From NCBI RefSeq assembly GCF_030445035.2, contig NC_080701.1, positions 19,870,798 to 19,934,797 of the forward strand: a DNA stretch of 64,000 nt, given 5' to 3'. The translations under genes and the position numbers were made by a program. Within the stretch, counting starts at the first letter, position 1. Each line of letters opens with the position of its first letter. Source of the stretch: Dasypus novemcinctus. Lineage: Eukaryota > Chordata > Mammalia > Cingulata > Dasypodidae. This document shows, piece by piece, positions 56,320-64,000 of the stretch. The notes below the pieces were generated by a model. That model saw nothing but the letters and a program-made list of their open reading frames with translations, had not been told where the DNA came from and ran no database searches.

Positions 56320-57085
56320 TACAGGCAAGATGGTACACGGCCAGCTCTCACCCCTTGCGCCCGCTTGACCTAAAAAGAACTTGCAAAGCCAGTGGTGGAA
56401 GGATGGGCTGCTGCATGGCCACCCTTTCCCCAAACCCTTCCATCTCCAATTCTCTTTCCCTTTTCCCTCATGCAGACCTGCAAGTCCCTCTGGTAAGAAA
56501 TCCAACCAGGAATAAGATAGCAATATTCAATTTTTCCCTGTGGGGTCCACCTCACTTGGCTTGGAGGGGTGGTGGAAGCCCCCTTTCCTCCTTCCTTCTC
56601 TAGGAACACTGACCCAACACTGACAATCCTGACCCCTCTCAGCTCCCAGTCCGCAGCTCCTTCCTAATATAGACAGGCTCGGCAGTAGGGGCAGAGGGAG
56701 GTGGATGACTACAGAAAAGCCGATACTGCCACTTCTTAGGAAGCTCTGGGAGAAGGTAGTGGACAGGTGTCGCTGGCTCTCATTGGCCTGGACCCCTGTT
56801 CTCAGCTGATTGCTGATTCCAGGGCGACAGGAGGCATCGATGTGGCTGCCGTGTTGGGGTGTAGAAAACCCAACTCACACACCCAAATCAGCCACCGATT
56901 TGCTGTATGGCCTTGGGCCCCTGTCTCTCCTGCGCTCGCCATCTGGTCCAGGGGCTTCGAAATGAGCGTTATGGCCGGCTAGGGCTCCCAGCAGATGCCG
57001 GAGGGGTCCTGCACAGGTGGACACGGCTTGTCCCTGCCATCCAGACAGCAGAGCATCCGAGTGGCCAGAGAATCAGCTCATTGCT
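56320..57085. other. Mostly unclassified, with a possible MIR fragment
   Basis: ATTTGCTGTATGGCCTTGGGCCCCTGTC near 56898 resembles MIR core. The rest is unique and lacks coding signal. Confidence 0.35.
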
Positions 57086-57089
57086 TTCA

Positions 57090-57330
57090 TCTGTGTTTTA
57101 CAAAAGGGTCCCGGGTAAGATTTCATTTGGAAAAAGAGCTCTGCTCTACAACCTTTCGAAAGCTATTCATCAGTCCAACGGCCTCATTTGACTGCCACAG
57201 AAAATTCCAGGCTCTGAGGAATGGGTGAGGTGGGATGTGCTGTCAGGCCCATTTAACAAACCGCTAGTTCACCCCAATTGAGCCGGACAAGAAAACAATT
57301 CACAGACTGAGTGCAGAGCAAGGAATCTTT
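57090..57330. promoter_or_regulatory. Candidate conserved non-coding element M
   Basis: GGTAAGATTTCATTTGG, CGAAAGCTATTCATCAGTCC, GGCCTCATTTGACTGCC, CATTTAACAAACCGCTAG and GAAAACAATTCAC. Repeat-free; right end uncertain. Confidence 0.4.
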
Positions 57331-57398
57331 TGAAATGTTAGGTCCAGGGGCAAAACAGGGCCATCTTCAACCAAGAGCCTCCACCCAGCTTGGGCCTG

Positions 57399-57428
57399 CT
57401 CTGTCTGTCTGTCTGTCTGTCTGTCTGT
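57399..57428. repeat. (CTGT)n microsatellite
   Basis: About seven CTGT units. Confidence 0.95.
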
Positions 57429-58490
57429 GTGTACGCACCTGCTCCTCCATCTGCCCCTCACTGTGCGGCAGGATTAAATTTTAAACTACACAGGACATCC
57501 GAGGCAGGATAATCCATCACTTCATCACTGCCATCGCAGATGAGAGAGCAGCGAGGCAGGAGGAAGGCTGGAGGAGCATTGAAGCGGAAAGAGCCCCTTC
57601 CCTGCTGCTGAACCAGCCTTAAGCAACAGGTCACCTTCTCTTGGTGCTCGTGGGCCTCTGGGTACAGGAATCGGGGGATCCAAACTTACCCAGCACTCTT
57701 CCCAAACAGCTGGGGAAGACTGGAAGGGAAAGGGGCTCTAGAAGTTCTTGGGTTGGGAAAGAGAGCCTCGTTCTGCACACATAGAACCCCCAAAGAGGCG
57801 ACCGTGCACATACCTGGTCCCCTAGCCAACAGCAGCCCTGAGCAAGGCTTCTGGGCTCTTTCCTTACAGCTGGAGCAGCAGCAGGAACAGCAGGGCCTCA
57901 CAAGCCAGGGGGACCCCACGTCCACCCCGGGCTTGGCTGTGCCTCAGTTCTCCTAGAGCAGTACCGAGGCAAGGCAATGACAGGAGGCACTGCAGTCCAT
58001 CAACTCTGAGTGGCATGAGTGGAGTACCATAGTCCAACATCCCATCCTCTGCATAAATGCAATTTCCCCAAATGTCAGGAGGAAAGCATTACAGATAACA
58101 CATTGTGTGTGTCTTTGACCCAGTAAGTGCTGAAATCACAGCTCTCATTATTCTGACATGATAGAATTTTCTCTTTCTCTCTCCTACTACAGACTGACTG
58201 CTATTGTTTTCTAGACTGCAGACCTAATTGCTAAAGATGCAAAGCCGCCATAGAAAAGCAGGTCTCCACTGTTTCCCTGCTCTGAACAAAATGCCATGTT
58301 AGCATGTTAACAAATCTCACATGTTAGCAAGAAAACGATCTTACAGTCAGCACTCAACAGGACGTTTAATTGCAGGTATTTTTGGCCAGAACTTTGCTGG
58401 ATGGCTGAAGAACTGATAGTATTTGACCTTGAAAGCCAAGAATTTTTGTCTACAGTTACACGTGTGATTTGACCTCCAGTTCTGGGATAG
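57429..58490. other. Unclassified stretch
   Basis: A splice-acceptor-like tract (CTCTTTCCTTACAG) ends at 57867 and is followed by a short Gln-rich frame. See rejected. No repeat recognised. Confidence 0.35.
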
Positions 58491-58499
58491 TCTGGGAGA

Positions 58500-58745
58500 T
58501 GTGATAGTGGCAAGAGCATTGGATGTGGAGTAACAAGCCCTGGATTTGAACTCCAGTTCTATCACTCTTTCTCTGTGCAGCCATGCCCAAGTTGTCTATC
58601 CTGATCAGTTTTGATCTTCTCATCTATAAATTAGAGGATTAAACCCATGCCATAGGATAGATGTGAGGAATATAGAGATGATGATTGTATATAAGGTACC
58701 TGGGAAATAACTGGTGCTCAAAACATTTATTACAGTTAAATCTGA
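58500..58745 (+). repeat. MIR, near complete
   Basis: GTGGCAAGAGCATTGGATGTGG, CCCTGGATTTGAACTCCAGTTCTATCAC, CTTCTCATCTATAAATTAGAGG and GTGAGGAATATAGAG, 'acctgggaaataactggtgctcaa' follow MIR from head to 3' end. Confidence 0.8.
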
Positions 58746-58749
58746 GATT

Positions 58750-59000
58750 CTACTTCAGAAATGAAATCAATAAATCACTCATTCAATCAACAACCCAATA
58801 GATATTTACTGAGTGACCTGATCTTGAAACCAGAAGATATGGGATCACTAAATATTTTCTGAATGAATGAATTACATCTTATCCATCACTATGTGACTTC
58901 AGACAGTCACCAAATCTCTCTGAGAATGGTTGACAGCCTATAAGATGCAAGGTTGGGCAGGATCATCTTGACATTGCCTCCAGTTTTGAAGCTCCATTAC
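58750..59000. repeat. L2 and MIR scraps
   Basis: CACTCATTCAATCAACAACCC then ATTTACTGAGTGACC (antisense L2 end), TATTTTCTGAATGAATGAATT (sense L2 end), and CTATGTGACTTCAGACAGTCACCAAATCTCTC (MIR core). Confidence 0.5.
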
Positions 59001-59039
59001 TAGAGTGGGGTCATGTGGGACTCACTCAAGTAGAGCAAA

Positions 59040-59330
59040 GTTGTGAGACAAAGTTCCAGCTCTCCAAAGCCTCAGAATCTAGATAAATGAGATGTCTGAT
59101 ATACCTGCATGAAGGTAACTGATCATTGAAGGCCCTATGTGAGGAGTGCAGGTAAGGGGTAAGTGCTACAGAAGGTGAGAATAGCAAGAGCACACTGGAG
59201 GGATGGGGGTTGAAGGAAGTGAGCCCTAGAAGATGGGTGCATATTGACCACAGGGAGATGGATGTCATTCTGGGCAAGGTATGCTGAAATGCACATCTCA
59301 GGCTAGAATTGACAGTCCCCAAATTTCAGT
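59040..59330 (-). repeat. Possible L2, antisense
   Basis: GAGCACACTGGAGGG-type words and an ordered resemblance to antisense L2 body. Weak. Confidence 0.35.
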
Positions 59331-59399
59331 TAAATTCAAGTTAAGTTAGAAGAAGTTAAACCCTAGGACATGATGGCCAGGTATTGAAAGCAGAGCTGC

Positions 59400-59725
59400 A
59401 GGGCAAGCTTTCCACACCTGGTGAGGGCACCCTAACAGGTCTCCTCCCAGCCTTCCATCTTGCCAGGCTGCTACCTGGAGTGACAGCAAAAGCCTGTCCT
59501 TGTCCAATACATGGCATCTCTAGAACCATTTCAAAGAGTTTTCTGAACGATCCTCATTGCCCTTTAGCCTCTTCTCACCCAGTTTTCCCCTTCCCCCGCC
59601 CCAGACTTAAGAGTGGAGCACCAGTAAACCATAATTACTGTCAGGTTCTTCAGTCTTACCTCTGCTTGGATTACAAATGCCGTATCTTCCCATTCATCTT
59701 GGTCTTCCCTTCTTCTATCAACCAT
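59400..59725 (+). repeat. Possible L2-like fragment
   Basis: GAACGATCCTCATTGCCC and TTTCCCCTTCC-like text resembles an L2/CR1 3' region. Weak. Confidence 0.35.
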
Positions 59726-59759
59726 AAAAACAAACAAACAAAAAAAAACATGGATTGAG

Positions 59760-60175
59760 TTTTTCTAATGATAAAAAAATAATGCAGTTTATGTTCACTG
59801 TAAATTTGGGCAAACAAACAAGCATAAGGAAGTTATATATATAACTGTGTAATACAGTTTTGCATTTTGTTTGTTTGTTTTCTTGTAAGATCCCATCATG
59901 AGCATTTCCCCATGCCCTCAGAACACTTTTTGAAAGCTCAGTTTTTAATGGCTGCATAATAGTCCATTAAATAGACTTAAGCAAAATTGTCTAATCATTC
60001 CCCTATCGTTGGATATTATGCTTAGTTCTAATTTTTAGCTATTACAAATAATGCTGCAATGAAAAGCTTGCACAGAAATCTTTTTTCCAAGATTATTTCC
60101 TAAGGTTAAATTCCTACAAGTGGAATTCTTGGTCAAAGTGCATGCAAGCTTTAACGCACTTGATCCATACTGTAT
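59760..60175 (-). repeat. Old L1 fragment, antisense
   Basis: TTTTTAATGGCTGCATAATAGTCCATTAAATAG, TATTACAAATAATGCTGCAATG and GGTTAAATTCCTACAAGTGGAATTCTTGG are well known antisense old-L1 words. Confidence 0.7.
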
Positions 60176-60289
60176 TCCTCTCTGTCCTTCCAGATGCTCT
60201 GTGGGTCACTGATGAGCTAACACGATGCTGCTAAATATTATGGTGCCTCTTCATGAGGCTATGTCTTGTCTCCCCCATCATCCCTTGCA

Positions 60290-60530
60290 GAGTGGTCAAC
60301 AGATGAGTGTCGAGCGAGCGAATCGGACCGCCAGCAGCTCGGCGAGTCTCCTCCCCACCAGAGGAGCCCGTATGAAACAGGGCTCGCTCTGATAGCCATC
60401 CCAGGGAGGTGAGTGGCCCAAGTGCCCGAGAGACCTCACGGTTACCTGTAGGTCATAGTGACTGCGTCTCAGCAGCGGGAGGAGCTGCCTGATGGTCTGA
60501 GCTCCCTGAAGATGCAAAGGGCTTCCCGGA
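60290..60530. other. CpG-clustered unique stretch
   Basis: A local cluster with about seven CpGs at 60309-60350 and several beyond. No gene or repeat signature. Confidence 0.4.
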
Positions 60531-60559
60531 AAGGCGGTGAATAGAGACCACGGGAGAGA

Positions 60560-60860
60560 GATGCCACAAAGGGGATTAAACAGGAGATGAGATCCACGGC
60601 TGCTTTTTATTACTGTCCATTCCCCCAGCCCCTAAGCACAGCAGTCAACACCCGGAGTTTTCTCCATAAATCCTGCTGGCTGCATGACAGACACCCTGAC
60701 TGACAGAACAACGGACACTTGTGGGTGGAGGGCTCTTTTCGACGGCGTTCACAAACCTTCAGTGCCTAGTAAATCTTTCTTCAAAAGTATCAGTTGCACG
60801 ACGGTCATGTAAATGTCTTAGAAGTGCTCCGATATTACATTTCAGCTGTGGCTCTGGTGC
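60560..60860. promoter_or_regulatory. Candidate conserved non-coding element N
   Basis: GGGATTAAACAGGAG, GCTTTTTATTACTG, GCTGGCTGCATGACAGACACCCTGACTGACAGAAC (two TGACAG words 16 bp apart: 60685 and 60701) and CGATATTACATTTCAGC. Repeat-free. Confidence 0.45.
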
Positions 60861-61740
60861 AAGAGCGAGCGGTATGAGTCCCAGGTGGACACCTCTTCCC
60901 GGAGTGGCCTCTGCACACAAAAGGCCCAGAGAGTATGGCACAGACGACAGCAGCCCCTTCCCCCACCAGAGGGGACCCCAGGGGGGGCCAGGATGTGGTC
61001 TGAAGGAACACAATGCCATCTCCCTGATTCAGACAAACAGAAGCCGAAAGAGGGGACTAGCAACTCATTTGAAAAGCCTGTGGTTGATTTAAGAGAAATT
61101 CCTGGTGCCAGGAAGCAGAGCCTTGATGACTTGCTTGGCTGGGAGGTCCAAGGGTGGGTGATCTGGGGCAGGAGCACGGTGCCAGCAGCCAACAGCCCAC
61201 CTACACGTGGGTGCTGGCGGAGAGTTTCGGAGGTTCTTCTAAGAAGGGAAATTTTTCTGTTCTTAAAAAGCCTCCCCCTTTCCATTTATTTGAGCTCAGA
61301 TTTATCTGAGCCACCTGGAAGCCGCAGGAGCTAAGCAGAGCTAGACTTGGAGGCGTTCCTCTCCGACCTGTCATCCTTCTAAGCGGAGGTCTACGTTAAA
61401 GCAGTTTTCTTAACCCTCGAAGGAAATGAGCTGGAAGGGCTTCCTCCGGTTTCTAGGGGTGGCTTGGGGAGTGAGAACCCCATCTTCCATCTCCCCAGCA
61501 TTCCAAAGCTTTGCTGAGACAAAGAGAAAAGAGGTTGTACTGAACGTGACCCCGTTATCCTCAGCAAGCAAGGTGATCAGAGGAGCCCTTCTTATGCCAG
61601 GGAGCTGAGCTGCCAGGGAAACGGAAGAGAGAGAGTTCTGCTGGTGTCAATTAGTAACAACCTCTGCTGCTCAACCCCCAGGAAGGGAGAGGACCAAAAC
61701 GCATCTCAAGCTTGGACCATTTCAGGGGACTCTTGGGGCT
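60861..61740. other. Unique stretch
   Basis: Frames 60842-61285 (minus) and 60885-61334 (plus) are mutual shadows without domains. Confidence 0.35.
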
Positions 61741-61959
61741 TTTCCGTTTCTGCATTTTGTAGCTCCTGTTCCGCACCCGCTTTGTGTAGAAATGAATGAC
61801 GTGCTCTGGACAGCAATTTTTCTGCAATTTCCTTCAAATCCAAGCCCGTAGGGACGACTGATCTTCCTGCCAAATAGCTCGGCCCTCCTCGTCATCTTCA
61901 GATCCACACTTGGGCATTTATGGAGTTGCCTTTCTTTTCCTTTCTTTTCCACCTTTCAG

Positions 61960-62170
61960 TCCATCTTCCCCCACACACACACCCCCCAACACCCACAACG
62001 CGTTCATTAATGAATGCATTTAATCACGTTTATGAAGTCTCTTTATTATCAATAACCCTAATCACTCTTAATTGCTGCATCATTAGTTCGGCCACGCTCA
62101 AATGTAGCAGTTAGGCAGAGCAGTAAATGACAACTCCAGAAAAATGACTTGCTGCGCGAACGCCTGGGAG
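61960..62170. promoter_or_regulatory. Candidate conserved non-coding element O
   Basis: CGTTCATTAATGAATGCATTTAATCACG contains the 12-bp palindrome TTCATTAATGAA (62003-62014). TTATTATCAATAACCC, ACTCTTAATTGCTGC and CATTAGTTCGG follow. Repeat-free, strongly homeodomain-like. Confidence 0.5.
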
Positions 62171-62650
62171 GAAGGAGCCGGCCGAAGAAGACAGGGGGAG
62201 GAGAGCGACGCGAGCAGGCGTGAGCAGCCTGTGCGGGGTGGCCTGCTGCGGGCAGGGGGAGGGCCGGAGATGCCATTAAGAGGCTCGGCCAGGTGTAAAG
62301 ACACCGCTGAGCCAGGTCTGCCTCTGTCTCAACTTTGGGGAGCTCCGCATCAGCGGCACGAGTGAATGTTCTGCTTGACAAAGGTTGATGTTATGATACT
62401 ACCTAGCACCTGCCACCCCCGGGGATCTCCAAGGCCCCCGCAGCCTCCATCGCGTTCAAAGCCAAATGCTCGGTGGCTGGGAGGTGAAGGATGCGCCTTG
62501 TCATCGGGAACATGGCAAGACCTAAACCCCCTCGCCTTGCGCACGTCCTGAAGGCTCTGCGCAGCCGAGGAAATGAGAAGAGATGCCTCAGATGAGAGAA
62601 AGAACGGCCAGCGGCGTGCTCCTCAGGATCCACATCTCCAGGAGGCCAGA
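62171..62650. other. GC-rich unique stretch
   Basis: CpG-containing, with shadow frames on both strands. No gene signature. Confidence 0.35.
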
Positions 62651-62659
62651 GGACTAAAC

Positions 62660-62765
62660 CTCTGCCCAGATGCGGCCCCAGCTTATGACCTTGTCTCCAG
62701 TGAGTCTCACTTCTCTCCTGCTTCCGTTTCCATTCCATAAAGTAGATATGAAGAACCCCTGGCCA
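62660..62765 (+). repeat. Possible MIR fragment
   Basis: GGCCCCAGCTTATGACCTTGTC, then CTTCCGTTTCCATTCCATAAAGTAG resembles diverged MIR. Confidence 0.35.
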
Positions 62766-63108
62766 TCCACTTCAGATGAATGCTGAGAGAAGTGAGATTA
62801 TGTGTGTGTGAAGAGTAATGAGGAAGGCTTGGGGTCCTCCAGAAGAAATTCTTGCCAGCTGCCAGTGGGGTCTCTACATCATGGCAGGTCCCCCCTCATT
62901 TGTCTGTGGGCTTCAGACTCACCATAGATGGAAAGCTCTGTACTCAGATGTCTCATGCAGAAAGCCTGAATCCTAGAGGCACAACACTGGCTGGAAGTTT
63001 CTTCTGCGCCTTTCTCCTCAGAAATGCAAAACCAACCTTTCTGCCCCCATCAATTACAGTTTATTTCCTCCCTGCATCACTTACGTGTTGATTGAAAAAA
63101 TGTTAGTC

Positions 63109-63121
63109 AATACCTACTATG
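63109..63121 (+). repeat. Left TSD of DAS SINE
   Basis: AATACCTACTATG recurs exactly at 63535-63547, a perfect 13-bp TSD. Confidence 0.95.
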
Positions 63122-63534
63122 GGAATCGGACTTGGCTCAATGGATAGAGCATCCGCCTACCACATGGGAGGTCCAAGGTTCAAACCCAGGGCCTCCTGAT
63201 CTGTGTGGTGAGCTGGCCCACACGCAGTGCTGATGCGCGCAAGGAGTGCCGTGCCATGCAGGGGTGTCCCCCGTGTAGGGGAGCCCCATGTGCAAGGACT
63301 GCGCCCCATAAGGAGAGCCGTCCCATGTGAAAAAAAGTGCAGCCTGCCCAGGAGTAGCGCCGCACACACGGAGAGCTGAAACAACAAGATGATGCAACAA
63401 AAAGAGACACAGATTCCTGGTGCTGATAACAAGAATGCAAGCGGACACAGAAGAACACACAGCAAATGGGCAGACAGCAGACAAGGTGGGGCGGGGAAGG
63501 GGAGAGAAAGAAATAAAAAACAAATCTTTAAAAA
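63122..63534 (+). mobile_element. DAS-III-type SINE
   Basis: Head GGAATCGGACTTGGCTCAATGG, B box near 63177 (GGTTCAAACCC), full armadillo body and an AAATAAAAAACAAATCTTT tail. Perfect 13-bp TSD; inserted into antisense L2. Confidence 0.95.
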
Positions 63535-63615
63535 AATACCTACTATGTGCCATACTCTGGGAATATAATGGTGAATCAGAACTTGTCTTCAAGAAGCTAT
63601 GGTTTGGTAATGAAC

Positions 63616-64000
63616 CTAAGTAACTCTAATATAACTGACTCAATTTCTCCTGTGACTGGGTATTAAATATTCCATAGACACTCTCTGTGCTAAATAAACA
63701 AGCCAGTGCCCTCCCTTTCCCTACCACCACCTCCTTGCCCCCAGTTTGACAGACTGGTTTGAGAACACTAGGAGCTCAGAATGCCCTAATGGAAGGCTCT
63801 GAAATGAAGTACAACTAAGTCAAAGGTAACGTGCTTTGTCTGAAGAGCCCAGAGAAAGCAAGTGTAGGTTTCACCAGTGAGTCTAAGGCCAGTGGTGGTA
63901 AGGAATGGGTGTGGTGGAATGGTACCTTCCCAGAACCTGCTGCATAATTGTGGGGCCCAGTGAAAAGATGAAAATGCAGGGACCCTGGTTCAACAATTGC
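63616..64000. other. Unclassified stretch at window edge
   Basis: No repeat or gene recognised. Confidence 0.3.

Larger units (their letters stand above)
63085..63615 (-). repeat. L2 end, antisense, hosting a DAS SINE
   Basis: TTGAAAAAATGTTAGTCAATACCTACTATG on the left and GTGCCATACTCTGGGAATATAATGGTGAATC on the right are antisense L2 3' terminus, split by the SINE. Confidence 0.65.

Noticed and set aside
57841..57956. Acceptor-like tract ending at 57867 followed by a Gln-rich frame with a stop at 57954-57956
   Set aside because: Looks exon-like (CTCTTTCCTTACAG, LEQQQEQQ) but there is no matching upstream exon, family match or clear donor. Chance is likelier; RNA-seq would decide.
1..64000. 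CRISPR arrays, operons, insertion sequences, prophage or other bacterial features
   Set aside because: Nothing of that kind. Repeats are dispersed mammalian retroelements and there are no dense coding regions.

Overview
This is mammalian nuclear DNA, very probably from an armadillo (Dasypus, Xenarthra). The clearest sign is a set of closely similar tRNA-derived SINEs of the armadillo DAS type. Their tRNA-like head carries Pol III A and B boxes, their body ends in an (A)ATAAAT tail, and most have target-site duplications (TSDs). L1 3' ends and a MaLR-type LTR that look lineage-specific agree with this. I found no convincing protein-coding exon, functional tRNA, rRNA or other structured RNA gene in 64 kb. 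All longer open frames lie in repeats, in GC-rich or purine-rich sequence, or read as random peptide. The window is best described as intergenic or deep intronic.

Layout. 0.4-8.5 kb is dominated by retroelements: an antisense L1 3' UTR fragment, then a nearly full-length, decayed sense L1 (about 1.45-8.46 kb) with degraded TSDs. That L1 is interrupted by a DAS SINE in ORF1 and by a second, antisense L1 3' end in ORF2. 8.5-16 kb is mostly non-repetitive with several candidate conserved non-coding elements (CNEs). It also holds two DAS SINEs, one of them inserted in a MIR. 16.5-18.6 kb is an old L1 3' half split by a younger antisense L1 3' UTR. 19-23.8 kb mixes two-headed SINEs, MIR, L2 and a DAS SINE. 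24.1-25.0, 29.2-29.6, 32.5-32.8, 36.5-36.9, 42.5-42.8, 45.6-46.1, 47.6-47.8, 51.7-52.3, 57.1-57.3, 60.5-60.9 and 62.0-62.2 kb hold further CNE candidates. They are repeat-free, have long AT-rich homeodomain-like words (TAATTA/ATTAAT), and many carry TGACAG/CTGTCA words of the TALE (MEIS/PREP) type. Between them lie old L2, MIR, L1 and MaLR relics, three clear microsatellites and a run of SINEs at 54.4-56.3 kb.

Interpretation. Many unique, motif-dense islands in a gene-free, repeat-seeded stretch fit the regulatory landscape of a developmental transcription-factor gene, but nothing in the window identifies that gene. I do not see an undescribed multi-gene system. The observations most worth testing are a hairpin and several palindromic or tandem motif arrangements inside CNE candidates, a short CpG-rich island at 45.6-45.86 kb, the nested insertion chronologies, and a SINE that looks intermediate between the two-headed and DAS-III types. 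Repeat boundaries are by eye and family names beyond L1, L2, MIR, MaLR and DAS are uncertain.
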